Of a stretch of 64,000 nt of DNA, positions 25,497-36,200 are shown in pieces. The stretch is from Rahnella bruchi (GTDB lineage Bacteria; Pseudomonadota; Gammaproteobacteria; Enterobacterales; Enterobacteriaceae). The notes under the pieces are model-generated. The model saw only the letters and a program-made list of their open reading frames with translations. It made no database searches and was not told the DNA's origin. Positions within the stretch are counted from its first letter, which is position 1, and each line of letters opens with the position of its first letter. The DNA lies in NCBI RefSeq assembly GCF_003614975.1, contig NZ_QZWI01000002.1, positions 62,001-126,000 on the forward strand. The letters are read 5' to 3'. The position numbers and the translations under genes are program-made.

Positions 25497-26648
25497 TCAG
25501 CTTTGCGGCGAAATCTTCAGCAGTTTCCCGTCACTCTCATCCGTCAGAACATAGACAAACCCGTCGCCGCCCACCTGCACCTCACGAATGCGTTCTTTGC
25601 GATCGCCGAGCAGTCGTTCCTCATGGGTAACTTTATCGCCGTCGAGCGTCAGGCGGATCAGGGATTTCCCCGCCAGCGCGCCAACAAACAGCGAGTTTTT
25701 CCATTGCAGGAATTTCTGCGCGTTATAGAACGCCATTCCGCTGAGCGCCGGTGAAATCTCCCAGTAGTAAATCGGATCTTCCGCCCCTGCCAGCGTCGTC
25801 CCTTTCGCCTCAGGGATCGGCTGACCGGAATAGTTGATACCAAACGTCGCCAGCGGCCAGCCGTAGTTTTTCCCGGCCTGCGGCAAATTCACTTCATCAC
25901 CACCGCGCGGCCCGTGCTCGGTTTCCCACAACGCGCCGCTCCACGGATTGATGGCCAGACCCTGCGGATTGCGGTTGCCGTAAGTCCAGATTTGCGGTTT
26001 AGCATTCCTGTCATGCACAAACGGATTGTCCTTCGGCACACCGCCTTCCGGCGTCAGGCGCAAAATCTTGCCCTGTAACTGATTCAGATGCTGAGCGTTG
26101 AGGCGCTGGTTATTATCGCCGGTGGACAGAAAAATATTGCCCTTCTCATCAAATGCCATACGACCGCCAAGATTGATACCGCTTTGCAAGGCCGGTTGCT
26201 GACTAAAGACCACTTTAAAATTGCTCAGGGTTTTATTATCGGCTGACAAAGTGCCATACCCGAGCGCTGCGTGCGGCTCGCCCTTTTCACCCGGATGCGC
26301 GAAGGTCAGATACACCCGACGATTGCTGGCAAAATCCGGCGATAAACGCACATCCCACAAACCGGCCTGTCCGCTAGCCCAGACGCGTGGCACGCCTTTC
26401 AGTGGCGCAGACAGCCCGCCGTCCGGTTTCCACAAACGCAAATGGCCGCTGCGTTCGGTGATAAGCGCCCCCTGATTATCCGGCAAAAAGGCCAGCGACC
26501 AGGGATGATTCAATCCTTTCGCCAGTTCCGTGACTTTTGCGCCAGCTGAGGGTGGCGGTACCGGTGATTTCGATGCAGCAGCGGCCTGGCTGGTCATGAG
26601 AGCAAGGGTAAAAACAGGCAATAATGTGTCGCGGAAAGAAAAGGACAT
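25497..26648 (-). CDS. yliI: Soluble aldose sugar dehydrogenase YliI (PQQ-dependent)
   Basis: A 383-residue periplasmic enzyme that oxidises the C1 of aldoses with PQQ and calcium (E. coli YliI/Asd is 371). It has a signal peptide ending TSQAAAA. The six-bladed propeller carries GLNHPWSLAFLPD, GQAGLWDVRLSPDF, GGRMAFDEKGNIFLSTGDN, YGNRNPQGLAINPWSGALWETEHGPRGGDE and NYGWP, the conserved family blocks. E. coli makes the apoenzyme only, since it lacks PQQ synthesis. No PQQ genes are in this window. Confidence 0.92.
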   Translation of the reverse strand: MSFSFRDTLLPVFTLALMTSQAAAASKSPVPPPSAGAKVTELAKGLNHPWSLAFLPDNQGALITERSGHLRLWKPDGGLSAPLKGVPRVWASGQAGLWDVRLSPDFASNRRVYLTFAHPGEKGEPHAALGYGTLSADNKTLSNFKVVFSQQPALQSGINLGGRMAFDEKGNIFLSTGDNNQRLNAQHLNQLQGKILRLTPEGGVPKDNPFVHDRNAKPQIWTYGNRNPQGLAINPWSGALWETEHGPRGGDEVNLPQAGKNYGWPLATFGINYSGQPIPEAKGTTLAGAEDPIYYWEISPALSGMAFYNAQKFLQWKNSLFVGALAGKSLIRLTLDGDKVTHEERLLGDRKERIREVQVGGDGFVYVLTDESDGKLLKISPQS

Positions 26649-26916
26649 AAGGCTTCTCCCGGAGGCATTGTTGAGAGCGAAATTCAGAGATGAAATTTCA
26701 GTTTAGGCCATGTGACTGATTTTGGAGCGTAGCGGCTGGTCGGCTATAACCTACTGGAATAACGGCTGGCCGAAATATAATAACAACAAAGCATTCCCTC
26801 TTTCTTAACATGCCGGTAGACTGCTTTCACAGAATAGACGTCTGGACAGACAGACTTCTGTACATCCTCAATTAAAAATTACACCAGAAAAAACCGCGCC
26901 CGTGGGGCCTTTAGTC

Positions 26917-26944
26917 ATGAGAAAAATATAATGAGAAAAATATC
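26917..26944 (+). repeat. 14-bp tandem duplication creating a decoy start codon
   Basis: ATGAGAAAAATATA (26917-26930) is followed directly by ATGAGAAAAATATC. The first copy encodes a four-residue mini-ORF (MRKI) whose TAA stop overlaps the real start as TAATG. A GGGG stretch (26904) is spaced for the first ATG, whereas the second has no Shine-Dalgarno, so translation may depend on re-initiation. Confidence 0.75.
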
Positions 26945-28004
26945 TGCATCCCTGCTGGCACTGAGCCTGTTTTCTGCCTTACCTGCCTTCGCTGCCGATG
27001 GCACGCCCGCACCGGTTCCGGCGGCAATTGCCCAGCACAATGGCCTGGTTCGCATTGCTATCGTGCGCAATCTCGGTTCTGACGATAACACCACCCAGTT
27101 TCTGTCCGGTGCGATCAAACAAGGTCGTGCGCTCGGTTTTAAAGTCGATACCTTCCTGAGCAACGGCGATGACGCCAAATTCCAGGATTTCGTTAATCAG
27201 GCCATCAGCCAGAAATACGACGGTATTATCCTTTCGCAGGGTCGCGGGCCTTACTCTGAAGCGCTGGTCAAACGTATCGCCGCTGCCGGTATTGCGGTTT
27301 CTGCTTTTGATACGGAAGTGCCGGAAGATATTCCGGGCGTCACCGTGACCCGTCAGGACGATGCTTCACTGGCAAAAGCTTCCGTCGGTCAGCTGGTGAA
27401 AGATTTCAACGGTAAAGCCAATATCGTCAAACTGTGGGTGGCCGGTTTCCCGCCAATGGAACGCCGTCAGAAAACCTACGAAGCCATCCTGAAAGAGAAT
27501 CCGGGCATTCATCAGCTGGAATCCATCGGCGCGGTGTCTTCTGACGTTCAGGGCGATACGGCGAACAAAGTCGGTGCAATTCTGGCGAAATATCCGAAAG
27601 GTCAGATTGATGCGATTTGGGGCGCATGGGATGCGTTCAGCCAGGGCGCATATAAAGCGCTGAAAGAGAATGGCCGGACTGAAATCAAACTCTACAGCAT
27701 TGATGTGTCGAATCAGGATCTTCAGCTGATGCGCGAGAAAGGCAGCCCGTGGCAGATGACCGCCGCTGTCGATACTCAGCTAATTGGGGCAGTAAACCTG
27801 CGTATTGTGGCGCTGAAAATTGCCGGTGAGAAAACCCCAGCTACTTACGAATTCCCGGCACAAACCATTGCGCAATCCCTGCTGCTCAGCCAGCCGGAAG
27901 GGGTCAACGTGACCGGCCTGAGTAAAATCATTCCGGGCTGGGGAAAATCTGAAGATTTCACCGCGCCGTGGTTTGCTACGCTGGAAGCCAAATACAAAAA
28001 GTAA
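26931..28004 (+). CDS. Periplasmic sugar-binding protein, ABC type, orphan
   Basis: A 357-residue protein with a clear signal peptide (MRKISASLLALSLFSALPAFA). The two-lobed periplasmic binding protein 4 fold of the RbsB type follows: IAIVRNLGSDDNTTQFLSGA, DGIILSQGRGPYSEALVKRIA and IDAIWGAWDAFSQGAYKAL. It binds a sugar or related ligand in the periplasm. No permease or ATPase genes lie beside it, so it either borrows a nearby system (xylGH) or acts with YicJ/YicI in some other way. A terminator follows, then yicJ on the same strand. The translation start is unusual because of a 14-bp tandem duplication. Confidence 0.85.
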   Translation: MRKISASLLALSLFSALPAFAADGTPAPVPAAIAQHNGLVRIAIVRNLGSDDNTTQFLSGAIKQGRALGFKVDTFLSNGDDAKFQDFVNQAISQKYDGIILSQGRGPYSEALVKRIAAAGIAVSAFDTEVPEDIPGVTVTRQDDASLAKASVGQLVKDFNGKANIVKLWVAGFPPMERRQKTYEAILKENPGIHQLESIGAVSSDVQGDTANKVGAILAKYPKGQIDAIWGAWDAFSQGAYKALKENGRTEIKLYSIDVSNQDLQLMREKGSPWQMTAAVDTQLIGAVNLRIVALKIAGEKTPATYEFPAQTIAQSLLLSQPEGVNVTGLSKIIPGWGKSEDFTAPWFATLEAKYKK

Positions 28005-28012
28005 TCGTCTCA

Positions 28013-28037
28013 GGCCTCCCGGCAACGGGAGGTTTTT
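28013..28037 (+). terminator. Terminator after the orphan binding protein
   Basis: CCTCCCG-GCAA-CGGGAGG with a GNRA-type loop, then TTTTT. Confidence 0.88.
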
Positions 28038-28205
28038 CATCAGCCGTTCATCACTGCCCCCTTTTCTTCCGCTCAACTTTTCCCCGTTTGCCTCGCGCGA
28101 TCACAGAAATAAAGAAACATAATTTCAGAAACAAAAATCTCAATAGCCTCAACGCCTTGTAAACGTTAAAACCGTACTCTCCCTTTTCATACGGACATTG
28201 AAGCA

Positions 28206-29573
28206 ATGAGTACTGAAATCCTTTCGGTCAAGGAAAAGATTGGATATGGATTAGGCGATGCGGCCAGTCATATAATTTTCGATAACGTCATGCTTTACAT
28301 GATGTTCTTTTATACCGATATCTTCGGCATTCCGGCGGGATATGTCGGCACCATGTTCCTGCTCGCCCGCGCGCTGGACGCAATTTCTGATCCCTGCATG
28401 GGATTACTGGCCGACCGCACGCGCACCCGCTGGGGGAAATTCCGTCCTTACGTTCTGTTCGGTGCCATTCCATTCGGTATCGTCTGCGTATTCACTTACA
28501 CCACGCCTGAACTCAGCATGACCGGCAAAATGATTTACGCCGCTATCACCTATACGCTGCTCACGCTGATGTACACCGTTGTGAACATCCCGTATTGCGC
28601 GCTGGGTGGCGTGATCACGTCCAACCCGACACAGCGTATTTCATTACAATCGTACCGCTTCGTGCTGGCGACGGCTGGCGGGATGCTCAGTACAGTGCTG
28701 ATGATGCCGCTGGTGAACTATATCGGTGGTGAAGATAAAGCACTCGGTTATCAGGGCGGGATCGCGGTACTGGCGATTGTCGCCGCCGTCATGCTGGCGA
28801 TTTGTTTTGCGACCACCAAAGAGCGTGTCGATCCCGGCAAACCGACCGGCACCATGCGCGAAGATTTGCGTGATATCTGGCACAACGACCAGTGGCGCAT
28901 TGTCGGCCTGCTGACCATCCTCAATATTATGGCAGTCGCGGTTCGCGGCGGCGCCATGATGTATTACGTCACCTACATCCTCGGTAATCCGGTGCTGTTC
29001 GCCTGGTTCCTCGGCGTGTATTCCGTCGGCAACTTGTTCGGCAGTGCGCTGGCTAAACCGCTCACCGACTGGAAATGTAAAGTCAGCGTGTTCTGGTGGA
29101 CTAACGCCATTCTGGCCGTGCTGAGCCTCGGCATGTTCTTCCTGCCGGTGAACGGCAGCGTGCTGATGTTTATCTTTATCTTCGTCATCGGTGTTCTGCA
29201 CCAGCTCGTCACCCCGATTCAGTGGGTGATGATGTCCGACACCGTCGATTACGGCGAATGGAATGACGGCAAGCGGCTGACGGGTATCAGTTTCGCCGGC
29301 ACCCTGTTTGTGCTGAAACTCGGTCTGGCACTGGCTGGCGCGATGATCGGCTGGATGCTGGCAGGTTCCGGTTATCAGTCCGGAGCCGCCACTCAAAATG
29401 CCGCCACCATGACCAGCATTGTCGCGTTATTCACCCTGGTTCCGGCGGCCTGCTATCTGCTGAGCGCCATCATCTGCAAACGCTATTATATTCTGCGCAG
29501 CCCGCTGCTGCGCCGCATTCTCGATGAAGTCTCGCAGGGTATCCGCCGCAATCAGCAAGAATTTATGAAATGA
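28206..29573 (+). CDS. yicJ: YicJ-like GPH symporter for alpha-xylosides
   Basis: A 455-residue, twelve-helix transporter of the glycoside-pentoside-hexuronide:cation symporter family. [20 protein letters not shown] is the family N-terminus, and [21 protein letters not shown] is the conserved cytoplasmic loop. [19 protein letters not shown] is the second conserved loop. The neighbour yicI, 31 nt downstream, is the alpha-xylosidase, as in E. coli yicJI, so the substrate is probably isoprimeverose or another alpha-xyloside. A GTAAACGTT motif near 28159 resembles half of a LacI-family operator. Confidence 0.9.
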   Translation: MSTEILSVKEKIGYGLGDAASHIIFDNVMLYMMFFYTDIFGIPAGYVGTMFLLARALDAISDPCMGLLADRTRTRWGKFRPYVLFGAIPFGIVCVFTYTTPELSMTGKMIYAAITYTLLTLMYTVVNIPYCALGGVITSNPTQRISLQSYRFVLATAGGMLSTVLMMPLVNYIGGEDKALGYQGGIAVLAIVAAVMLAICFATTKERVDPGKPTGTMREDLRDIWHNDQWRIVGLLTILNIMAVAVRGGAMMYYVTYILGNPVLFAWFLGVYSVGNLFGSALAKPLTDWKCKVSVFWWTNAILAVLSLGMFFLPVNGSVLMFIFIFVIGVLHQLVTPIQWVMMSDTVDYGEWNDGKRLTGISFAGTLFVLKLGLALAGAMIGWMLAGSGYQSGAATQNAATMTSIVALFTLVPAACYLLSAIICKRYYILRSPLLRRILDEVSQGIRRNQQEFMK

Positions 29574-29604
29574 ATTGATTGAAGGGTTAAAGGAGGAATT
29601 AATT

Positions 29605-31929
29605 ATGAAAATCAGTGACGGTAACTGGTTGATCCAAGAAGGACTGGTGCTCACACACCCGTTGCAGGTGTTTGAGGTACAACGCTCAGGCAATGAAATG
29701 GTGATTTACGCCGCGCCGAAAGATGCGTCCGAACGCGCCAGCCAGCTGGATTCACCGCTGTTTACGCTGCGGTTTTTCTCGCCGCAAACCGGTGTTATTG
29801 GCGTACGTATTACTCACTTTGACGGCGAAACCGACAAAGGCCCGCACTATCCACTGCTGCAATCTGACACAGGGGAATTACGGTTTGAAGATAACGAGGA
29901 ATTCGCGGCTTTGCACAGCGGCGACCTCTGCGTGCGCGTCACCAAGGGTAACAACTGGACGCTGGATTTCCTGCGCAACGGACGCCGGATAACCGGCAGC
30001 GTGGCTAAGTCTAACGGCTATGTGCAGGACGCAAACTCGCAGAAAACCTACATGATGGAACGCCTGGATCTGGGCGTCGGCGAAACTGTGTACGGTCTCG
30101 GTGAGCGTTTCACCGCACTGGTTAAAAATGGCCAGACGGTGGAAACCTGGAACCGCGACGGCGGCACCAGCACTGAGCAGTCCTACAAAAACATTCCGTT
30201 TTATCTGACCAACCGCGGCTACGGCGTGCTGGTGAATCATCCTGAATGCGTGTCTTTTGAAGTCGGTTCGGAAAAAGTCTCTAAAGTTCAGTTCAGCGTG
30301 GAAGGCGAATATCTGGAATATTTCGTCATTGATGGCCCGACGCCGAAAAAAGTGCTCGACCGTTATACCCGTCTGACCGGCCGCCCTGCACTGCCTCCAG
30401 CCTGGTCGTTTGGCCTGTGGCTGACCACCTCGTTCACCACTAATTACGATGAAGCCACGGTGAACAGTTTTATCGATGGCATGGCAGAACGTCAGTTGCC
30501 GTTACACGTCTTCCACTTCGACTGTTTCTGGATGAAAGCCTTCCAGTGGTGCGATTTCGAGTGGGATCCGCAAACCTTCCCGGATCCGCAGGGCATGTTG
30601 CAGCGTCTGAAAGCGCGTGGTCTGAAAATCTGCGTGTGGATCAACCCGTACATTGGTCAGAAATCTCCGCTGTTCCACGAAGGCAAAGAAAAGGGCTATC
30701 TGCTTAAACGTCCGGACGGTCGCGTGTGGCAGTGGGACAAATGGCAGGCCGGAATGGGTATTGTCGATTTCACCAATCCACAGGCCTGCGAATGGTATGC
30801 CGGGCATCTGAAACGTCTTGTCGATATGGGCGTGGACTGTTTCAAAACCGACTTCGGTGAGCGTATTCCGACAGACGTGGTCTGGCATGACGGGTGTGAC
30901 CCGCAGAAAATGCACAACCATTACGCGTTCGTTTACAACAAACTGGTCTACGAAACATTGCAGGATAAACTCGGTGCATCTGAAGCCGTACTGTTTGCCC
31001 GCTCCGCTTCGGTGGGTGCCCAGCAATTTCCGGTTCACTGGGGCGGTGACTGCTACGCAACGTACGAATCCATGGCGGAGAGTCTGCGCGGCGGTTTATC
31101 CATCGGATTATCTGGTTTTGGATTCTGGAGCCACGATATCGGCGGGTTCGAAAATACCGCTCCGGCGCATATCTACAAACGCTGGTGTGCGTTCGGCCTG
31201 CTCTCAAGCCACAGCCGGCTGCATGGCAGCAAATCCTATCGTGTACCCTGGGTTTATGATGATGAAGCGTGCGATGTAGTACGTGAGTTCACGCAGCTTA
31301 AATGCCGCCTGATGCCGTATCTGTATCCTGCTTCAGCACAGGCAGCCAGCCACGGAACACCGGTCATGCGCGCCATGATGCTGGAATTCCCTGAAGATCC
31401 GGCCTGTGATTACCTCGACCGCCAGTATATGTTGGGGGATGATTTGCTGGTTGCGCCGGTCTTCAGCGAAGAAGGCGACGTCGATTTCTATCTGCCGCAA
31501 GGCCGCTGGACGCATCTTCTGAACAACGAAGTTGCACAAGGTTCACGCTGGCACCGTCAGCAGCACGGCTTTGACAGCCTGCCGCTGTATGTTCGCCCTA
31601 ACACATTGCTGGCTTTGGGCAGTAATAATCAGAAGCCGGATTACGATTACAGCCAGCAAACCGAATTCCATCTGTTTGAGCTGGAAGAAGGCGCGGTAGC
31701 AGAAAGCGCGATAACAGATCTGAACGGCAAAGCAGTGTTCACCCTGAAAGCCGAGCGGCTGGATGGCGTGATTACCGTGACCCATGAAGGTCAAGCCTCA
31801 GGCTGGACACTATGTCTGCGTAACCTGAGTGATGTGCGTGAAATCAGCGGAGCACGTCAGCAAACTGGTTCACAGGGATTGGTTCTGACACCGTCTGAAG
31901 GAGCAAAATCACTGGTAATTACGCTGTAA
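29605..31929 (+). CDS. yicI: Alpha-xylosidase YicI (GH31)
   Basis: A 774-residue cytoplasmic glycoside hydrolase of family GH31 (E. coli YicI is 772). It removes alpha-xylosyl residues, for example from isoprimeverose. The catalytic nucleophile is the Asp in [13 protein letters not shown] and the acid/base is the Asp in [29 protein letters not shown] and RLHGSKSYR shape the substrate pocket. The frame opens ten codons earlier, but AAAGGAGG lies 8 nt before the ATG at 29605, which gives the family start [11 protein letters not shown]. The released xylose feeds xylAB in the same region. Confidence 0.95.
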   Translation: MKISDGNWLIQEGLVLTHPLQVFEVQRSGNEMVIYAAPKDASERASQLDSPLFTLRFFSPQTGVIGVRITHFDGETDKGPHYPLLQSDTGELRFEDNEEFAALHSGDLCVRVTKGNNWTLDFLRNGRRITGSVAKSNGYVQDANSQKTYMMERLDLGVGETVYGLGERFTALVKNGQTVETWNRDGGTSTEQSYKNIPFYLTNRGYGVLVNHPECVSFEVGSEKVSKVQFSVEGEYLEYFVIDGPTPKKVLDRYTRLTGRPALPPAWSFGLWLTTSFTTNYDEATVNSFIDGMAERQLPLHVFHFDCFWMKAFQWCDFEWDPQTFPDPQGMLQRLKARGLKICVWINPYIGQKSPLFHEGKEKGYLLKRPDGRVWQWDKWQAGMGIVDFTNPQACEWYAGHLKRLVDMGVDCFKTDFGERIPTDVVWHDGCDPQKMHNHYAFVYNKLVYETLQDKLGASEAVLFARSASVGAQQFPVHWGGDCYATYESMAESLRGGLSIGLSGFGFWSHDIGGFENTAPAHIYKRWCAFGLLSSHSRLHGSKSYRVPWVYDDEACDVVREFTQLKCRLMPYLYPASAQAASHGTPVMRAMMLEFPEDPACDYLDRQYMLGDDLLVAPVFSEEGDVDFYLPQGRWTHLLNNEVAQGSRWHRQQHGFDSLPLYVRPNTLLALGSNNQKPDYDYSQQTEFHLFELEEGAVAESAITDLNGKAVFTLKAERLDGVITVTHEGQASGWTLCLRNLSDVREISGARQQTGSQGLVLTPSEGAKSLVITL

Positions 31930-31955
31930 AAGACAAACTGCCTACAATAAAATCA

Positions 31956-31988
31956 ATGCCCCGCTCAGTGATGAACGGGGCATTTTTT
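31956..31988 (+). terminator. Terminator after yicI
   Basis: ATGCCCCG and CGGGGCAT arms around a 12-nt loop, followed by TTTTTT. Confidence 0.88.
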
Positions 31989-32035
31989 AACACATCGATT
32001 ATACCGATCGCTTCAGTCGCGCGTCTGATGGCAGA

Positions 32036-33223
32036 TCATGCATCCTGATAAACGCTTTCGCCGTGAATACTCCGGTACTCTTTCGGCGTCATTTCGTAGC
32101 CTTTCTTGAATACCGAATAGAAATATTGCAGCGAGGGATAGCCGCACATTTGCGAAATCTCATTGATAGAAATCGACGTTGCCGCCAGCAGATTACGCGC
32201 CCGGTCGAGTTTCTCCTCATGGATCACGCCGTGGATCGTCTGCCCGGTTTCGTCCTTAAAGCGTTTTTCCAGATTCGAGCGTGACATCCCGATGGCATCG
32301 AGAACCTGCTCCACCTTAATCCCTTTGCAGGCATGATAACGGATGTAATGCATGGCCTGGATAACCGCCGGATCGCGCAAGGAACGGAAATCCGTTGAAC
32401 GGCGTTCAACCACTTTCACCGGTGGCACCAGAATTCGCTGTAACGGCAAATCACGCTGATCCAGCAGCTGATGTAAGAGTTTTGCCGCGCGATATCCCAT
32501 CTGGCGCGTGCCCTGCACAACAGAAGACAGTGCCACACGCGACAAATACCGCGTCAGTTCTTCGTTATCGATACCGATTACGCTGAGCTTTTCCGGCACC
32601 GGAATATTCAGATGCTCGCAAACCTGCAACAGATGCCGCGCACGCGAATCGGTCACCGCGATAATCCCGGTTTGCTGCGGCAATGTTTGTATCCAGTCCG
32701 CCAGCCGGTTTTGGGCGTGCTGCCAGTTTTCCGGCGCGGTTTCCATTCCCTGATAAACCACGCCCTGATATTGCTCGGCTGAAACCAGTTTTCTGAAGGC
32801 ATGTTCGCGTTCCTGCGCCCAGCGTTTTCCGCCTGCATCAGGTAAACCATAAAATGCGAAGCGATTGATACCCTTCTCTTTCAGGTGCATAAAGGCCGCT
32901 TCCACCAGCGCGTAGTTGTCGGTGGCAATGTAATGCACCGGCGGATAATCTTCTTCCTGATGATAAGACCCACCGACCCCAACTATCGGAACATTAAGAT
33001 CCTTTAGCAACGTCACGATTTCCCGATCGTCAAAATCGGCAATGACACCGTCGCCGAGCCAGTCTTTGATATTGTCTATACGGCAGCGGAAGTCTTCTTC
33101 AATGAAGATATCCCAGTCGCTTTGTGAGGCCTGCAAATACTCACCCACGCCTTCTACTACCTGACGGTCGTAGACTTTGTTAGCGTTAAATAACAGAGTG
33201 ATGCGATAACGTTTTTCAAACAT
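32036..33223 (-). CDS. xylR: Xylose operon regulator XylR
   Basis: A 395-residue activator (E. coli XylR is 392). The N-terminal LacI/RbsB-like domain (residues about 5-270) binds xylose: RYRITLLFNANKVYDRQVV and the effector region LSVIGIDNEELTRYL. The C-terminal AraC domain has two helix-turn-helix units: KVEQVLDAIGMSRSNLEKRF and SINEISQMCGYPSLQYFYSVFKK. It activates the xylFGH and xylAB promoters when xylose is present. It follows xylH in the same direction after 178 nt with a stem-loop between, and converges on yicI, which may share its control. Confidence 0.95.
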   Translation of the reverse strand: MFEKRYRITLLFNANKVYDRQVVEGVGEYLQASQSDWDIFIEEDFRCRIDNIKDWLGDGVIADFDDREIVTLLKDLNVPIVGVGGSYHQEEDYPPVHYIATDNYALVEAAFMHLKEKGINRFAFYGLPDAGGKRWAQEREHAFRKLVSAEQYQGVVYQGMETAPENWQHAQNRLADWIQTLPQQTGIIAVTDSRARHLLQVCEHLNIPVPEKLSVIGIDNEELTRYLSRVALSSVVQGTRQMGYRAAKLLHQLLDQRDLPLQRILVPPVKVVERRSTDFRSLRDPAVIQAMHYIRYHACKGIKVEQVLDAIGMSRSNLEKRFKDETGQTIHGVIHEEKLDRARNLLAATSISINEISQMCGYPSLQYFYSVFKKGYEMTPKEYRSIHGESVYQDA

Positions 33224-33253
33224 GCCTGTCTCTCACCAGTTTCTAATAGACTG

Positions 33254-33285
33254 AGCCTCATTCATTGCGCTAACTGAATGAGGCT
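33254..33285 (-). terminator. Stem-loop between xylH and xylR
   Basis: AGCCTCATTCA and TGAATGAGGCT are perfect 11-bp arms around a 10-nt loop. There is no T-run on the minus strand, so it may protect the xylFGH mRNA end rather than terminate fully. Confidence 0.55.
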
Positions 33286-33401
33286 GATTGCGTTGGTCAA
33301 TAGCACAGCGCAATGGCTAAGGTTGATTTGGCATAGTGATTTTGTGAGGTTCCTCAGATTTTCCTGCGTTACCACTTAAAATCACCGCCACAGCAGCGGA
33401 T

Positions 33402-34601
33402 CTATGCGCGCCTTTTGGTGGCCGAATCCATCCAGACCGCCAGCAGCAGAATCGCGCCTTTAACGATGTACTGCCAGAATGTCGGCACGTCCAGCATACT
33501 CATGCCGTTATCCAGAGATGCCATAATGAAAGCCCCCATCACGGCACCCGCAACACTCCCGACGCCACCCGCCAGACTGGTACCGCCAATCACACAGGCA
33601 GCAATAGCATCCAGCTCGGCGATATTACCCGCCGATGGCGAACCCGCACCCAGACGTGAACTGAGTATCAGCCCGGCGATGGCCACCATCAGGCCGTTAA
33701 TCGCAAATACCGCCATTTTACTGCGCTCAACGTTAACCCCGGATAACCGCGCCGCTTCGATGTTGCCACCAATGGCATAAATACGACGGCCGAACGCAGT
33801 ACGGGATGCCATAAACATACCACCCAGCATCAGCGCGACCAAAATCAGCACCGGCGTAGGGACGCCGCGATAATCGTTAAGCAGATATATTGCGCCAAGT
33901 GCGATAATGGCCGTGAGCGCCTGACGGGTGACATCATTTTTGGCCGCGATCACCGGCAGCCCGAGAGCCGCACGCTGTTTGCGCCTACGCCACTGCCAGC
34001 CGATAAATAACGCCAGTGCAATAGCACCGATACTAAAGCCTAAGGTATCCGGCAGGTAACCTTGTCCAATCAGCGACATCGCAGGTGTTATCGGTGATAC
34101 CGTGGTGCCGCTGGTAATGCCAATCAGAATGCCCCGAAACGCCAGCATCCCGGCCAGAGTGACGATGAATGACGGCACCTTACGATAAGCCACCCACCAG
34201 CCGTTCCAGGCACCCAGCAACAATCCGAGCGCCAGCGTTACCACAATGGTGAGCGGCAGCGGCCAGCCAAGCCAGACGTCAAAAATCGCGGCCACGCCGC
34301 CGAGCAACCCCATCATAGAACCGACAGACAAGTCGATTTCAGCAGAGATAATCACGAACACCATGCCGACGGCGAGAATGCCGGTAATCGCGGTTTGTCG
34401 AAGAAGGTTAGAAATGTTGCGTGCACTGATATACGCGCCATCTGTGGTCACGCTGAAAAACACGATAATCACCGCAATGGCCGCCAGCATGACAAAAACC
34501 TGAAGGTTGATACTTTTTAGCTTACTGGCCGACAACATGGCCTCTGAGCCGCTTTCATGAACGGCGGTGGAAGGGCTTCCTGGCTGGGGGAATTTAGACA
34601 T
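33402..34601 (-). CDS. xylH: Xylose ABC transporter permease XylH
   Basis: A 399-residue inner-membrane permease (E. coli XylH is 393) with about ten helices, from the ribose/xylose permease family. [31 protein letters not shown] and [23 protein letters not shown] are the family blocks. It forms the channel with XylG and receives xylose from XylF. A GTG start at 34610 is possible, but GAGGAG is better spaced from the ATG at 34601, and family proteins begin MSK. The gene overlaps the xylG 3' end by 8 nt. Confidence 0.94.
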   Translation of the reverse strand: MSKFPQPGSPSTAVHESGSEAMLSASKLKSINLQVFVMLAAIAVIIVFFSVTTDGAYISARNISNLLRQTAITGILAVGMVFVIISAEIDLSVGSMMGLLGGVAAIFDVWLGWPLPLTIVVTLALGLLLGAWNGWWVAYRKVPSFIVTLAGMLAFRGILIGITSGTTVSPITPAMSLIGQGYLPDTLGFSIGAIALALFIGWQWRRRKQRAALGLPVIAAKNDVTRQALTAIIALGAIYLLNDYRGVPTPVLILVALMLGGMFMASRTAFGRRIYAIGGNIEAARLSGVNVERSKMAVFAINGLMVAIAGLILSSRLGAGSPSAGNIAELDAIAACVIGGTSLAGGVGSVAGAVMGAFIMASLDNGMSMLDVPTFWQYIVKGAILLLAVWMDSATKRRA

Positions 34602-36135
34602 AAGTTTCACTCCTCAATGCGGCTTCCATGACCTGTTCCTGACTTAAATTGTTATTGTCCAGACAGGCTTTCACCTGCCCAAGATGCATCACCACAACGC
34701 GGTCACTCAGCCCGAGCACTTCGGGTAACTCTGATGAGATAACGATAATTGCCATTCCCTGGGCCGCGAGCTGGCCAATGAGTTTGTAGATTTCATGTTT
34801 TGCCCCCACATCGATTCCGCGCGTGGGTTCATCAAGAATTAAGATTTTGGGTTTAAGAAGCAGACAGCGCGCCAGAATCGCTTTTTGCTGATTCCCGCCG
34901 CTGAGCCTTCCGATTGCCAGTTCGGGAGATGGGGTTTTAATTTTAAGTTGTTTCACCGACTCGCTGATGGTGTGCTGTTCCTGCGCTTCCCGCAGAACAC
35001 CGCCACCGCTGAACTGACTTAACGCTGCCAGTGTGATATTGCTGCCGACCGCCATCACCGGCACGATACCGTCACGCTTACGGTCTTCCGGCACCATCGC
35101 CAGCCCGCGCCGCATGGCGTCACGACAATCGGTAATCTTTACTTTCTGACCTTCCAGCCAGACATCTCCTGACCATCGCCCCGGATAGACTCCGAACAGA
35201 CACTCCATCATTTCTGTTCTGCCTGCACCGACCAGTCCCGCCACGCCCAAAACCTCTCCCTGACGCAACGTAAAACCGGCGTTATCCACTCGTTTGATAT
35301 GACGGTTAACCGGATGCCATGCCGTGAGGTTTTCAATGCGCAAAATTTCTTTGCCAATCTGCCGTTCACGCGGCGGAAACAGCTCAGTGAGCTCACGCCC
35401 CACCATCATGGCGATGATTTCTTTTTCCGTCGTTCCTTCGGCATTGCAGGTGGCAATATGGCGACCGTCACGAATGACACAGAGCTTGTCGGAGATGGCT
35501 TTTACTTCGTTGAGTTTGTGTGAAATGTAAATGCAGGCGATATCGTGATGGCGCAAATCACGGATGATATCGAGCAAAATCGCGGTTTCACTCTCAGTCA
35601 GAGACGCAGTGGGTTCATCCAGAACCAGCAAACGCACCTGCTTGTTAAGGGCTTTGGCAATTTCAACCAGTTGCCGCTGCCCTAATCCCAGCTCGCCCAC
35701 CAGCGTATGCGGGTCGATATCCAGTTTGACCTGTGCCAGCATACGCTGACAACGCAGATACATTTTATCGGTATCAAGCATGCCCAAGCTGCCCCACTCG
35801 TTACCCAGAAACATGTTCTCCAGTACGCTCAATTGTTTCACCAGCGCCAGTTCCTGATGAATTATCGCGATCCCTTTTTGTTCGGTTTCACGAATTCCTT
35901 TTGCAGTAAGCCTTTCACCTGAGAAATAAATTTCCCCGTCAAACGTTCCATGCGGATATATTGCGCACAACACCTTCATTAATGTTGACTTTCCGGATCC
36001 GTTCTCCCCGCACAGAGATAACACTTCGCCCGCAGCGAGTGTCAGACTAATATTATCAACCGCTTTTACCGCACCAAATTTCTTGGTGATATTTCGCATA
36101 TCCAGCAGGGGTAATTTTTCATATTGTTCTGGCAT
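34594..36135 (-). CDS. xylG: Xylose ABC transporter ATP-binding protein XylG
   Basis: A 513-residue tandem ATPase, the same length as E. coli XylG. The first cassette has Walker [10 protein letters not shown] and signature [15 protein letters not shown] with Walker [13 protein letters not shown]. The second has the degenerate Walker A region GLVGAGRTE and signature [15 protein letters not shown] with [13 protein letters not shown], as in all sugar ATPases of this type. The start at 36135 follows GGAGG. An intercistronic hairpin separates it from xylF. The 3' end overlaps xylH. Confidence 0.95.
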   Translation of the reverse strand: MPEQYEKLPLLDMRNITKKFGAVKAVDNISLTLAAGEVLSLCGENGSGKSTLMKVLCAIYPHGTFDGEIYFSGERLTAKGIRETEQKGIAIIHQELALVKQLSVLENMFLGNEWGSLGMLDTDKMYLRCQRMLAQVKLDIDPHTLVGELGLGQRQLVEIAKALNKQVRLLVLDEPTASLTESETAILLDIIRDLRHHDIACIYISHKLNEVKAISDKLCVIRDGRHIATCNAEGTTEKEIIAMMVGRELTELFPPRERQIGKEILRIENLTAWHPVNRHIKRVDNAGFTLRQGEVLGVAGLVGAGRTEMMECLFGVYPGRWSGDVWLEGQKVKITDCRDAMRRGLAMVPEDRKRDGIVPVMAVGSNITLAALSQFSGGGVLREAQEQHTISESVKQLKIKTPSPELAIGRLSGGNQQKAILARCLLLKPKILILDEPTRGIDVGAKHEIYKLIGQLAAQGMAIIVISSELPEVLGLSDRVVVMHLGQVKACLDNNNLSQEQVMEAALRSETYV

Positions 36136-36148
36136 GTTTACCTCCAGC

Positions 36149-36181
36149 AAAAACAACACCCCGACAGGAAGTGTTGTTTTT
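36149..36181 (-). terminator. Intercistronic hairpin between xylF and xylG
   Basis: AAAAACAACAC and GTGTTGTTTTT, 11-bp arms with an 11-nt loop. The T-rich arm runs straight into the xylG Shine-Dalgarno. It likely lets xylF mRNA accumulate above xylGH mRNA. Confidence 0.75.
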
Positions 36182-36200
36182 GTAGAAAAATATTGAAAAA

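Noticed and set aside
26931-28004. Calling the orphan binding protein XylF-like or LsrB-like
   Set aside because: It lacks the ligand-pocket stretches that identify both families, so only a general sugar-binding assignment is justified.
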